NCBI RefSeq assembly: GCF_034119845.1 | Contig: NZ_CP139420.1 | Location: 660,001 to 724,000 of the forward strand | DNA length: 64,000 nucleotides | Direction of reading: 5' to 3' | From: Flavobacterium sp. NG2 | GTDB taxonomy: Bacteria > Bacteroidota > Bacteroidia > Flavobacteriales > Flavobacteriaceae | Shown: piece after piece, positions 1-8,834 of the stretch | Numbering within the stretch: the stretch's first letter is position 1 | How the letters are laid out: each line of letters starts with the position of its first letter | Made by a program: the position numbers and the translations under genes | The notes under the pieces: generated by a model | Seen by the model: the letters and a program-made list of their open reading frames with translations, nothing else | Databases searched by the model: none | What the model was told of the DNA's origin: nothing

Positions 1-102
1 TACACTTTTTTCAAATATGTTTTTTTCTTTCCAAAAATCAAGAACTTCTGACGCTACCGTTGGCAAGTCAAGTCCTTTGTATTCAGTAAATTTTGAGCTC
101 AT
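1..102 (-). CDS. ileS: Isoleucyl-tRNA synthetase, N-terminal fragment cut by the window edge
   Basis: Only the first 34 codons are present; the gene runs off the left edge. The start is the ATG complementary to 100-102. The peptide begins MSSKFTEYKGLDLPTVASEV and continues with LDFWKEKNIFEKSV, which is the typical beginning of the Bacteroidetes isoleucyl-tRNA synthetase, the cytoplasmic enzyme charging tRNA-Ile. The reading frame is open from 102 to position 1. The call rests on remembered family N-termini, and the fragment is too short to show the HIGH or KMSKS motifs. Confidence 0.8.
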   Translation of the reverse strand, partial: MSSKFTEYKGLDLPTVASEVLDFWKEKNIFEKSV

Positions 103-217
103 TTTGTCCTTTTCTTTAATCGATTTGCGAAAGTAGTCATTTATAGTAAATAGGCAAAAGCGAAAAGGCAAAAGTTTGTGATTTTAGCATTATAGCTACT
201 ATAATTTGAAATTATTT

Positions 218-931
218 TCAAGAAAAAACCTCCTTCAAAACTTCTAATGATTTTGGATTTCTAAAACCATCCAAGTGAAATCTATAATAATCCATTAGAA
301 TTTTTAAAATAATTTGACGCTCTACTACATGAAAAACCTTTTCAATATTATCAAATTTCAAGTTTATCAATTTTCGAAACAAACTGGTTTGATGTTCTGT
401 CAACGTATCAACTCCAATAAAAGGTGTAAAATTCCCTTCTCTCATTTCGAAAAACGGCATATCAATATTTGAAATATCAGGATAGAAACCTAAATACTTT
501 GTTATTTCTAATAATAATATCAAATGGAAATTAGCTATTTCGTCATGATGATCCAACCACAACAAAGCGGTTTCTAAAAAATCAAAAAGAGGTTCGTTTT
601 TTTCCTCTTCATGTATCGAATGATACAATACTTCTGAAAGAAACAAAACCATGGTACTCTTGTAAATATCAGTATGGACTGTCTGAAAAGGGGTACTTAT
701 TTTAATTTCCTTAAAATTTTCCAAAGTCCCTTTATTTTTATGAACCGCCTCAATCTCTAAAATAGAAAGTGGCTGAAAATAAGCTATTTTTTTATTGACT
801 TTTCTTCCTGCAAATGCATTTCTAACAAAATAAGATTTGAGTCCGCTAGACAGTGTAAAACATTTGACAATCAAACTTTTTTCTTGGAATTTTAAAGAGG
901 ATATGACAATTGCTTTGGTTTTGAATAACAT
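218..931 (-). CDS. recO: DNA repair protein RecO
   Basis: A 237-residue protein of normal RecO length. It begins MLFKTKAIVISSLKFQEKSL, the family's N-terminal OB-fold pattern (a short strand, then K..AIV..). RecO works with RecR and RecF to load RecA onto SSB-coated single-stranded DNA during recombinational repair. The C-terminal part is helical, as expected. The four-cysteine zinc motif of many RecO proteins is not visible, which I believe is usual in Flavobacteria. It lies 41 bases downstream of the PorZ-like gene on the same strand, so the two may be co-transcribed. Confidence 0.88.
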   Translation of the reverse strand: MLFKTKAIVISSLKFQEKSLIVKCFTLSSGLKSYFVRNAFAGRKVNKKIAYFQPLSILEIEAVHKNKGTLENFKEIKISTPFQTVHTDIYKSTMVLFLSEVLYHSIHEEEKNEPLFDFLETALLWLDHHDEIANFHLILLLEITKYLGFYPDISNIDMPFFEMREGNFTPFIGVDTLTEHQTSLFRKLINLKFDNIEKVFHVVERQIILKILMDYYRFHLDGFRNPKSLEVLKEVFS

Positions 932-972
932 TAAATTAGTAAATTAAAATCACTCTTTATGGAGGTTAATTA

Positions 973-3258
973 TTATCGAACAATCATCACTTTTTTTATT
1001 TTTGTCTCAATACCGTCTTCAGCAGATATAAAAATCATATACACACCCGAAGCTACTTTATAATTCCCAAAAGCAGTAGTATCCCACTCGATTGTTCCTC
1101 CTTCAGATATAGTTTCATAGACTAAATTCCCTTCTACATCCGTTATTTTAACATTTGCCTTATCGATTAAACCTGAAATTTTCACAGTTCCTTGATACCC
1201 TGGCCTTACTGGGTTAGGATAGACATAAGCATTACTCAAATCAGCACTTGCCTTAGTAGCTATCCCTTTAAACGAAACTAATCCTTTTGCTGTCGCTATA
1301 AAAACCTCACCTGTAGTCCCTCTAATTACTACATCATTTATAGTATTACTTGGCAAGGGAGAATTATTTACTGTAAAGTGATAAATTGTTTTTTGACCAT
1401 CAGGAGACACTAAAAACAAACCCGAATCAATAGTAGCAATCCACTTATTATTTGCTCCATCAACCACAATATCTGTAATAAATTGTTCGTACATTAATTC
1501 TTGAGCCAAACCATCTTCCAAAATTATCACAGCTTTTGTGGTTAATTTATCATCGGTTTGAAAACTATTAACATTTGACAAAACCCTCAAACCTTTCGAT
1601 GTTCCCACCCAAAGCTGTCCATTATTATCAACAGCCACTGCTCTGGTATCATTAGAAGGCATATTCCCCTCATTTTCACCAAAACCAAACCTCTTAAAAA
1701 CATTAGTTTTTTCGTTAAAACCAACCACTCCATCTTTATAAGTTCCCATCCATTTAGTTCCATTTTTATCAATTACAATCTTACCAAATGGCTCTTCTTC
1801 ACTATTAGAACCTAAGATTGTCACTGTTGAGAATTTTTGCCAATCTCCATTAGACCTTAGCACTTTTAAACCATTCTTAACTAAGCTATTTGTAACCCAC
1901 AAATCTCCATTCTTATCAAAGGCCGTTCCATTGATTCGTACATCAATATAATTTGGACCAATAAAAGTTAAGGTTTCTAGACCACTATTCTTTTCATTAT
2001 ACAAAATCACAGGCTCATCATTTACAATTTTCAACAAACCAGAAAAATATGAACTTGCATAAACTTCATTTTCGTTATTGGGATTTATCAAAATATGACT
2101 CATCGATTTTGCCCCAAAAACATTTTGATACGGGATATTCAACCAACCATTTGAACTGAATTTACTTAACCCAAACGTTTTTAATGGATATGGATCATAA
2201 AAAATATTATAAAAACCATAAACAGCCCAAAGCGAATTCGGAGCTACATCTATTGCGAAAATATTATTCTTAGACGGTCCTGAAGGTGTTACATTAATAA
2301 AACTAGATGATACTGTTATTGTACTTGAATACAAACCATTTTCTTTTGTACCAATATAAATTCTATCACCAATTACTGTTGCGCATACAAAACTTGAAAC
2401 AGCCTCAGAGACCTGACTATTGTCAATTTGGCGAATCAACACCAATTGATTATTATAGACATAAACACTACTAGAACTCGTCACCAAAAGATAACCGCCT
2501 ACAGCTCTCACATCATTAATTGTTTGATTGAGATTCTTAGTATTTACAAATGCATTATTACTATATTTAAAAATACTTCCCGATTCATTTACAGCAACCA
2601 ACTCTGTTCCAAAAGTTTCAATACCCACCCAGCTTCCAGAAGTCACTTGTTCCCATTGATTAAAATCTATTAAATTTTTATTTGCAACCAAAGCTCTTTT
2701 AATACCACTAATAGTTGCAGCATATAAATACCCATTAAAAACAGCTGTTTGAGTAACCTTAATTTCAGCACCATTATCACCTATAAAATAAGTATCGCCA
2801 AAAAGCATCGTATTCAAATTAAACTGTACGATCCCAAAATCACAGGACACATATACAATTCCTTGATACTCCATAAAATGATTTACTTTTTTTATACTGG
2901 AAGGAAGTTGTTTGTTTAAAATATCAACTACTTTTAAAATCTTTCCTGTAGATTCGTCGACCACTGTCATCAAACCATTTTGATAACCTACAAGTGTTTT
3001 ATTTAAGGCTGAACTATAATACAACGCACTTATTGATTCTCCCGAAAGGCCATCAACAGTAGTAGTGGTTTTAATTTCATTTGAAGTTGTATTTATAGAG
3101 AATAATGCATTCTCAGAAGCCGAAACAATTGAAGTTGCACTTGCAGATATATCTTTAATTTCGTTGTATGAAAAATACCCTTGCCATGACAAATTAGTCT
3201 GAGAAAAACCCAATTGCATCATTAACAACAACAAAAAACTTAAAACTTCTTTTTTCAT
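973..3258 (-). CDS. porZ: PorZ-like type IX secretion component (two-component-regulator propeller protein)
   Basis: A 761-residue exported protein. The signal peptide is MKKEVLSFLLLLMMQLGFSQ. Repeated propeller-like segments follow through most of the length, with motifs such as DNNGQLWVGTSKGL, DKNGTKWMGTYKDG and DGANNKWIATIDSG, as in two-component-regulator propellers. The last ~85 residues (from YVYPNPVRPGYQG to the KKVMIVR end) form a T9SS type A sorting domain. This fits PorZ, the surface protein that hands A-LPS to the T9SS sortase in Porphyromonas. An upstream in-frame start would add 18 residues but overlaps the promoter, so the ATG at 3256-3258 is chosen. The PorZ assignment is from architecture and its place beside recO. 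Confidence 0.78.
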   Translation of the reverse strand: MKKEVLSFLLLLMMQLGFSQTNLSWQGYFSYNEIKDISASATSIVSASENALFSINTTSNEIKTTTTVDGLSGESISALYYSSALNKTLVGYQNGLMTVVDESTGKILKVVDILNKQLPSSIKKVNHFMEYQGIVYVSCDFGIVQFNLNTMLFGDTYFIGDNGAEIKVTQTAVFNGYLYAATISGIKRALVANKNLIDFNQWEQVTSGSWVGIETFGTELVAVNESGSIFKYSNNAFVNTKNLNQTINDVRAVGGYLLVTSSSSVYVYNNQLVLIRQIDNSQVSEAVSSFVCATVIGDRIYIGTKENGLYSSTITVSSSFINVTPSGPSKNNIFAIDVAPNSLWAVYGFYNIFYDPYPLKTFGLSKFSSNGWLNIPYQNVFGAKSMSHILINPNNENEVYASSYFSGLLKIVNDEPVILYNEKNSGLETLTFIGPNYIDVRINGTAFDKNGDLWVTNSLVKNGLKVLRSNGDWQKFSTVTILGSNSEEEPFGKIVIDKNGTKWMGTYKDGVVGFNEKTNVFKRFGFGENEGNMPSNDTRAVAVDNNGQLWVGTSKGLRVLSNVNSFQTDDKLTTKAVIILEDGLAQELMYEQFITDIVVDGANNKWIATIDSGLFLVSPDGQKTIYHFTVNNSPLPSNTINDVVIRGTTGEVFIATAKGLVSFKGIATKASADLSNAYVYPNPVRPGYQGTVKISGLIDKANVKITDVEGNLVYETISEGGTIEWDTTAFGNYKVASGVYMIFISAEDGIETKIKKVMIVR

Positions 3259-3278
3259 TATTTTTCTATTTAAGTTCA

Positions 3279-3313
3279 CAAATATAAGACAAAGAAAAGA
3301 ATCGAGTTTCAAA
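3279..3313 (-). promoter_or_regulatory. Promoter of the porZ-recO unit
   Basis: On the minus strand the -7 box reads TATATTTG (3279-3286), matching Bacteroidetes TAnnTTTG. A TTTG (3310-3313) lies 23 bases upstream as the -33 box. The position requires translation to start at 3258 rather than at the longer alternative. Confidence 0.55.
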
Positions 3314-3314
3314 C

Positions 3315-3370
3315 AATAAAAAAAAGCCTCCTATACATCACTAAAAATAATTAGCGAACGTATAGGAGGA
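3315..3370 (-). terminator. Rho-independent terminator of gdhA
   Basis: A 10-bp perfect inverted repeat (CCTCCTATAC at 3327-3336, GTATAGGAGG at 3360-3369) is followed on the minus strand by a long T-run (3311-3325), just past the gdhA stop. Confidence 0.8.
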
Positions 3371-3388
3371 CAAATATTTACGTCTAAA

Positions 3389-4732
3389 CTAGACTATTCC
3401 TTGTGCCAACATTGCATCGGCTACTTTTACAAAGCCAGCTATATTGGCTCCTTTTACATAATCTACGTAACCCGTCCCGTCAGAACCATACTTAACGCAA
3501 GAAGCATGAATCGACGAGATGATTCCTTTCAATTTTTCATCAACTTCATCTGCTGTCCAATTCAATCGCAAGGAATTTTGCGACATTTCTAAACCTGAAG
3601 TTGCAACACCTCCTGCATTTGAGGCCTTACCTGGAGAAAACAATATTCTAGCTTTTTGAAAAACTAGCAATGCCTCTATGGTTGTTGGCATGTTAGCGCC
3701 TTCGGTCACACAGGAACAGCCATTTGCAATTAGCACTTTTGCATCCACTTCTTTAATTTCATTTTGAGTAGCACACGGCATAGCAATATCACATTTAACC
3801 TTCCATGGAGCTAAATCAGCAACAAATTTTGCTTTAGGATACTTATTGACATATTCACTAATCCTGCCTCTTAGTTGATTTTTGATATGCATGATATGTG
3901 CTAGCTTTTCAGCATTAATCCCGTCAGCATCATATATATACCCTCCTGAGTCAGACATTGTCACCACCTTACCTCCTAATTGATTTGCTTTTTCGACTGC
4001 ATATTGTGCTACATTTCCAGAACCAGATATCACAAACGTTTTTCCCTTGACACTATCTCCTTTTGTTGCCAACATACTTTGAGCAAAATAGACCGCCCCA
4101 TAGCCTGTAGCTTCTGGCCTAACTAAAGAACCCCCATATGAAATTCCTTTCCCTGTCAATACTCCTGTAAATTCATTTTGCAACCTTTTATATTGACCAA
4201 ACAAATAACCTATTTCTCTTGCTCCAACACCTATATCTCCAGCAGGAACATCAGTGTATGGTCCAATATGCTTTGCTAATTCTATCATGAAACTTTGACA
4301 AAAACGCATCACTTCATTATCGGATTTCCCTTTAGGATCAAAGTCTGAGCCTCCTTTCCCACCCCCCATAGGCAAAGTGGTTAAACTATTTTTAAAGGTT
4401 TGTTCAAAAGCTAAAAATTTTAAAATACTTAGATTTACTGAGGGATGAAAACGAAGCCCTCCTTTATAAGGACCAATGGCCGAATTCATTTGAATTCGAT
4501 ATCCTCTATTTACCTGAGTCTGCCCTTTATCATCAATCCATGTTACTCTAAAAATAATAGTTCGATCTGACTCTACCATCCTTTCTAATAGCATCTTATT
4601 TTGATATTTTTCATTCGCCTCTATAAACGGAATAACAGTTTCTGCAACCTCATAAACTGCCTGTAAAAATTCAGGTTCATTGGGGTTTTTTCGAGTAACT
4701 TCTTCAATAAATTTCTGGATACTTTTTGACAT
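3389..4732 (-). CDS. gdhA: NADP-specific glutamate dehydrogenase
   Basis: A 447-residue protein of standard hexameric GDH length, catalysing reductive amination of 2-oxoglutarate to glutamate in the cytoplasm. The substrate-binding motif PMGGGKGGSDFDPKGKSD is visible, as is PAGDIGVGAREIGYLFGQYK. The C-terminal Rossmann domain carries VISGSGNVAQYAVEKA. The start at MSKSIQKF (4730-4732) gives the family's normal N-terminus; a longer in-frame start would add 17 unconserved residues and runs into the promoter. The gene stands alone, with its own promoter and terminator. Confidence 0.96.
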   Translation of the reverse strand: MSKSIQKFIEEVTRKNPNEPEFLQAVYEVAETVIPFIEANEKYQNKMLLERMVESDRTIIFRVTWIDDKGQTQVNRGYRIQMNSAIGPYKGGLRFHPSVNLSILKFLAFEQTFKNSLTTLPMGGGKGGSDFDPKGKSDNEVMRFCQSFMIELAKHIGPYTDVPAGDIGVGAREIGYLFGQYKRLQNEFTGVLTGKGISYGGSLVRPEATGYGAVYFAQSMLATKGDSVKGKTFVISGSGNVAQYAVEKANQLGGKVVTMSDSGGYIYDADGINAEKLAHIMHIKNQLRGRISEYVNKYPKAKFVADLAPWKVKCDIAMPCATQNEIKEVDAKVLIANGCSCVTEGANMPTTIEALLVFQKARILFSPGKASNAGGVATSGLEMSQNSLRLNWTADEVDEKLKGIISSIHASCVKYGSDGTGYVDYVKGANIAGFVKVADAMLAQGIV

Positions 4733-4780
4733 AATTATTAAATTAAGAACATTAAGCAATAGGTTCTGATTAGCATAATA

Positions 4781-4788
4781 CAAAAATA
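4781..4788 (-). promoter_or_regulatory. -7 box of the gdhA promoter
   Basis: The minus strand reads TATTTTTG, a full match to TAnnTTTG, 48 bases upstream of the gdhA ATG. I see no convincing TTTG at the usual distance. Confidence 0.4.
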
Positions 4789-4895
4789 CATTTATAAAAA
4801 ACGCTCATTCGTTTAAAATTATAAAAAAATATTGAATTACTTTCAAATAACCGAAAACTAAAAGCATTTATTTAGCTTAATTTTAAAAATTTAAA

Positions 4896-4926
4896 TTTAA
4901 TTGATGCTTAGTATTTTATATATTTG
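4896..4926 (+). promoter_or_regulatory. Promoter of the exported protein at 4950
   Basis: TATATTTG (4919-4926) is a full -7 match. TTTA (4896-4899) lies 19 bases upstream in the -33 position. The leader is short, with the ATG at 4950. Confidence 0.5.
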
Positions 4927-4949
4927 TCAAGACTTGTAATTTCAACAAA

Positions 4950-5753
4950 ATGCCTAAACACTTCTTTTACATATTGCTTATTTTATTAGGTTTTTCAAAT
5001 AAAACAAGTGCCCAATTAGGCTTTTCACATGAAGTGGGAATTATCGCTGGACCAATTGCTTTTCAATCCGATTATGGACAACGTTATGACTCTAAAACCA
5101 ACGCTGGGAATACAGGATTAGGTATTGGAATTATTCACTACATTAATTTCTCTTATGCCGCTGAATGTAATTGTTATACCCCAGAAACCTATTTTAATGA
5201 TCATTTCAAATTAAGAAGTGAACTATCTTATAATAAAACTGATTTAGAGCATTTTGGTAAATGGGTTTCAGATGAAAGAACCTCACTTGGTGCCGACCAA
5301 TTGAGAGCCATGAAAGGAAGTACACAACTAACCAATATTGGTATGCAATTAGAGTATTTCCCGTTAAGCATTCGAGATTTCACTGCCCGAGTTGGGAGTA
5401 TTGGTCCATTTATTAGCCTTGGTGCCCAATTTAGTTATTACAATGCTAAAGCTTATAGCACATTAGGAGAATTAGGGACACCTTTATCTACCTATCCCAA
5501 GTATTTGACTCCATCAGACAACCGTCCTTATGGGTTCTCCAATGAAAGTAACTCTGTTTGGTCCATTGTAAGTAGTGTTGGAACACGTTATAAATTAACC
5601 CCTTTACGCGATTTAATGATTGATTTACGATTTCAATACTTTTTCTCAAACTGGGTCGACGGCTTGAATCCTAATCCAGAAATTTACAAAGAAAATAAAG
5701 CTAATGACTGGCTAGTCTGGCTTAATGTAGGATACATCTACTATTTGCAATAA
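4950..5753 (+). CDS. Exported protein of unknown function, probable outer-membrane beta-barrel
   Basis: A 267-residue protein with a signal peptide (MPKHFFYILLILLGFSNKTS, cleavage near AQ). The mature part has short alternating strands, many aromatic residues, and ends in WLVWLNVGYIYYLQ, an aromatic-terminated beta strand typical of outer-membrane barrels. I recall a Flavobacteriaceae family called THC0290_0291 that resembles it, but could not check. It is monocistronic, with its own promoter and terminator, and divergent from gdhA. No function can be read from the sequence. Confidence 0.8.
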   Translation: MPKHFFYILLILLGFSNKTSAQLGFSHEVGIIAGPIAFQSDYGQRYDSKTNAGNTGLGIGIIHYINFSYAAECNCYTPETYFNDHFKLRSELSYNKTDLEHFGKWVSDERTSLGADQLRAMKGSTQLTNIGMQLEYFPLSIRDFTARVGSIGPFISLGAQFSYYNAKAYSTLGELGTPLSTYPKYLTPSDNRPYGFSNESNSVWSIVSSVGTRYKLTPLRDLMIDLRFQYFFSNWVDGLNPNPEIYKENKANDWLVWLNVGYIYYLQ

Positions 5754-5755
5754 AA

Positions 5756-5796
5756 AATAAAAATCCCAATCCTAAAATTAGAATTGGGATTTTTCA
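5756..5796 (+). terminator. Rho-independent terminator
   Basis: AAATCCCAAT (5761-5770) pairs with ATTGGGATTT (5783-5792), flanked by A- and T-runs, directly after the stop codon at 5753. Confidence 0.75.
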
Positions 5797-5934
5797 CTTT
5801 CTCTAACATCTTAAAAAAGAGAAAGCCTATATTATAGTTTCGAATTTGCACTTTTACACATACAAATCTAAGCATTAACAAACTTAAAAACAACTATTTA
5901 CAAAATTTATTCGTTTAAAATTATCATTTTAACA

Positions 5935-6930
5935 TTACAACTGAGATCCTAAAATCTTATCCAAAACCCAACTCGTGTGTAATGCGGACTTGCCAGTCGA
6001 AGGATGCATTCCGTTTCCAAAAAGATGATCTCTCATATTTTGAACATGATAGAACTGTACATTTTCAGGATGATTGATAAATTGCTCTGTAATTCCTTTT
6101 TCATTACTCAGAAAGATAGGATTTTCATCAAAAATTGCAAATTCAATCTTTCCTTTACTTCCCACAATTTGAACCTTATCTTCTCGAATTGCACAACCAA
6201 AATTCCAACTCCCAGTACCTGTTATTCCAGACTCATGTATCCACGATGCTACGATTGCGTCTTTAGCAGTATACAATCCTTGCTGATTAGTATTGAATCC
6301 CGCTACATCTTTAATATCGCCCAACAAGTATTCAAATAAATCAATACCATGACTTGCTAAATCATCAAAGTATCCCCCTTTAGCAACTAGCGCATCGGTT
6401 CTCCAATTGTATTCCCCAGACAAATCTTCCAGTGAAGTCGCTTTACTCAAATGCCAACTAATATGTCGAATTGTACCCACTTCATTTTCATCAATCCATT
6501 TTTTAACCTGCTCGAAACGAGGTAAAGAACGACGATAGTAGGCTACAAATAAAGGAATTTCTCTTTCGGCAAAAGCATTGTAAATAAACAAACTATCCTC
6601 ATAAGAAGGCGCCATAGGTTTTTCAATGCAACAAGGCTTCCTTGCTTCGGCTACTTTTAAAGCATAATATTTATGTGAATCAGGAGGTGTTGCAATATAA
6701 ATTGCATCTATTTCTGGATCATTGATTAAAGCATCAGCATCAACATATTGTTTTTTTACTCCATGTCTAAGTGCATAATCCGCACATTTTTCAGCATCAC
6801 GTCGCATTACTGCTAGTAATTCAAAGCCTAATACTTTTTGATAAGCTGGACCACTTTTTACCTCAGTTACATTGCCGCAGCCTATGATTCCCCATCGAAG
6901 AACTTTTGAAATTGATGAAGTTGCGTCCAT
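5935..6930 (-). CDS. Gfo/Idh/MocA-family oxidoreductase
   Basis: A 331-residue NAD(P)-dependent sugar oxidoreductase. The N-terminal Rossmann fold shows RWGIIGCGNVTEV, followed by IYIATPPDSH and the family's EKP motif in CIEKPMAPSY. The C-terminal domain carries GGYFDDLASHGIDLFEYLLG, with the usual His in the active-site region. No signal peptide, so cytoplasmic. It is the last gene of the glycosylglycerate operon, after a 168-base gap, so it may also be transcribed alone. It may oxidise the sugar or the intact glycoside; the substrate cannot be read from sequence. Confidence 0.88.
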   Translation of the reverse strand: MDATSSISKVLRWGIIGCGNVTEVKSGPAYQKVLGFELLAVMRRDAEKCADYALRHGVKKQYVDADALINDPEIDAIYIATPPDSHKYYALKVAEARKPCCIEKPMAPSYEDSLFIYNAFAEREIPLFVAYYRRSLPRFEQVKKWIDENEVGTIRHISWHLSKATSLEDLSGEYNWRTDALVAKGGYFDDLASHGIDLFEYLLGDIKDVAGFNTNQQGLYTAKDAIVASWIHESGITGTGSWNFGCAIREDKVQIVGSKGKIEFAIFDENPIFLSNEKGITEQFINHPENVQFYHVQNMRDHLFGNGMHPSTGKSALHTSWVLDKILGSQL

Positions 6931-7098
6931 TTGTATTTAATTTTAATTAGTTTAATGTAACGATTATGGAACATCAAATTTAATCTAAAATTAGGTTTAA
7001 AACACCATTTAACAAATAAATAACCTAATCAATAATCCTTAAAAACCACCTCAACTCCCCTTAAATTAAGAATTTCATTTATTTAACAAAATAAAAAA

Positions 7099-7614
7099 CT
7101 ACCTTCCAAAATCATCCTGAAGTCTAACAATATCATCTTCATCCGAAGGCTGATTTAAATCTGTATGTTGCCAAATTTCAGCTACAATACCCCATGAATC
7201 CAAACCAATTAAACGATGACGTTCTCCTTTATCCATTTGAATAAAAGACCCAGAACTTAATTCTTGAATCTCACCTTCCTCATCGGTCAAACTTGTTTTT
7301 ACTCCAACAACACCACTGATTACTTTCCAGATTTCTGACCTTCTAAAATGGTACTGCCATGACAATCTTTTGTTTGGTGCAACAACCAAAATCTTTGGAC
7401 TCAATTTATTTGTAATTTGAATATCCTCCATTTCAAGATTCGGAAAAAACATTTTTGCAAAAACAGCAGCTTGACTTTCATCTATTACAAAAAAACCTCC
7501 CCAAGGCCTAGTTTCATCTTGTTTGATTATCTTAAAATTATGATTATTTAAATCTGCTGCAATGATTTCAAATACAGCCTTTTTATCCATTGTAGGTAAA
7601 ATATTGAAGTTCAT
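7099..7614 (-). CDS. Cupin, type II phosphomannose isomerase-like
   Basis: A 171-residue single-domain cupin. It has signatures of type II mannose-6-phosphate isomerases: RPWGGFFVID (residues ~40-49), the metal-binding QYHFRRSEIWKVISG segment with His and Glu, MDKGERHRL, and the C-terminal SDEDDIVRLQDDFGR. Such enzymes interconvert mannose-6-phosphate and fructose-6-phosphate; short homologues are often labelled phosphoheptose isomerase. The neighbouring glycerate kinase and GH63-type hydrolase make a mannose-derived substrate plausible. The assignment to the family is firm; the exact substrate is inference. Confidence 0.75.
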   Translation of the reverse strand: MNFNILPTMDKKAVFEIIAADLNNHNFKIIKQDETRPWGGFFVIDESQAAVFAKMFFPNLEMEDIQITNKLSPKILVVAPNKRLSWQYHFRRSEIWKVISGVVGVKTSLTDEEGEIQELSSGSFIQMDKGERHRLIGLDSWGIVAEIWQHTDLNQPSDEDDIVRLQDDFGR

Positions 7615-7666
7615 TTTTATTTATTTCTTTAGTTTAATATCTAAAAGTCTAATTACTGAAAGATAC

Positions 7667-8794
7667 TTATTTCTCACCATAGGTTTCCAATAACTGACAA
7701 CTTAATTTTTTCAAGTAGTGAGGAGCATTTTTAATTGCCTCCTCGACAGCAACACCAAGCCCCATAATAGAAACCACATCTTTAGGTTTCAAATTGCTTT
7801 TTATTAACGCTTCATCCTTCACCACCCCTGCAATAATAAAAAACGGAATTTGAGCTTGATTTGCTCTTTCGCTAACACCTTTGATAACCTTACCTTCAAT
7901 CGTCTGTTTGTCAACACTACCTTCTCCTGTAATAATTAAGTCGATAGTATCATCTAAAAGTTTATTAAATCCTGTTTGTTCCATTACAAAATCGATTCCT
8001 GACTGCATTTTCGCATTCAAAAAACAAACAGCTCCCGCGCCTAAACCTCCTGCTGCCCCAGCTCCCTCCATTTCTCCTACATCCATATTCAAATATTTAG
8101 AAACTTGTTTGCTAAAATTATACAACCCTGCATCCAGCATTTCTATCTCTGCCGCAGAAGCTCCTTTTTGGCTACCATAAACAAAAGCCGCACCATTAGG
8201 TCCATAAAGTGGATTTTTTACATCGCAAACCACAGTAACATTAACATCTTTAATATCAAATAGCAACTTTTGACTATCAATAGAATTGATATAAATCAGT
8301 TCTTCTCCAATGGGCACAATTTCTTCCCCAGACTCTGAATAAAATCGATAACCTAATGCTGATGCCATTCCAACTCCTCCGTCATTTGTAGCGCTTCCAC
8401 CAATGAACAAAACAATATTTTTGAAGCCTTTTTTTATGGCATCTAAAATTAATTGCCCAGTTCCAAATGTAGTGGTATGACAACAATTTCTTTTACTTTC
8501 TTCCAATAACTGCAAACCTGAAGCATTTGCCATTTCTATAAAAGCAGTACTTTCATTATGCTTATAAGTAGTTGTTATATCTCTAAACAAAGGATCTTTT
8601 ACCATTACTGAAACCGACTTGAGGTTGAAATGATTTTGCAAAATAGTCAAAGTCCCTTCGCCACCATCTGCTAATGGATGTTTTATCGTTTCGATTGCGG
8701 GATTGTATTGATGAATCCCTGCTTCAATAGCATTACAAACTTCCATTGCTGAAAGTGAACCTTTAAATTTATCTGGAGCTATTACTACTTTCAT
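7667..8794 (-). CDS. Glycerate kinase (GarK/GlxK type)
   Basis: A 375-residue cytoplasmic enzyme of the glycerate kinase type 1 family, phosphorylating D-glycerate to 2-phosphoglycerate with ATP. It begins MKVVIAPDKFKGSLSAMEV, the family signature, followed by HPLADGGEGTL, FIGGSATNDGGVGMASALG and, near the C-terminus, DLIITGEGSVDKQT and GKV. Length is normal. It lies 40 bases after the symporter gene and 52 before the cupin gene on the same strand. Beside a GH63-type glycosylglycerate hydrolase it most likely takes up the released glycerate. Confidence 0.93.
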   Translation of the reverse strand: MKVVIAPDKFKGSLSAMEVCNAIEAGIHQYNPAIETIKHPLADGGEGTLTILQNHFNLKSVSVMVKDPLFRDITTTYKHNESTAFIEMANASGLQLLEESKRNCCHTTTFGTGQLILDAIKKGFKNIVLFIGGSATNDGGVGMASALGYRFYSESGEEIVPIGEELIYINSIDSQKLLFDIKDVNVTVVCDVKNPLYGPNGAAFVYGSQKGASAAEIEMLDAGLYNFSKQVSKYLNMDVGEMEGAGAAGGLGAGAVCFLNAKMQSGIDFVMEQTGFNKLLDDTIDLIITGEGSVDKQTIEGKVIKGVSERANQAQIPFFIIAGVVKDEALIKSNLKPKDVVSIMGLGVAVEEAIKNAPHYLKKLSCQLLETYGEK

Positions 8795-8834
8795 TTTTAT
8801 AATTTTTTTGTTGCCTTTACAATTTACCTTTTCA

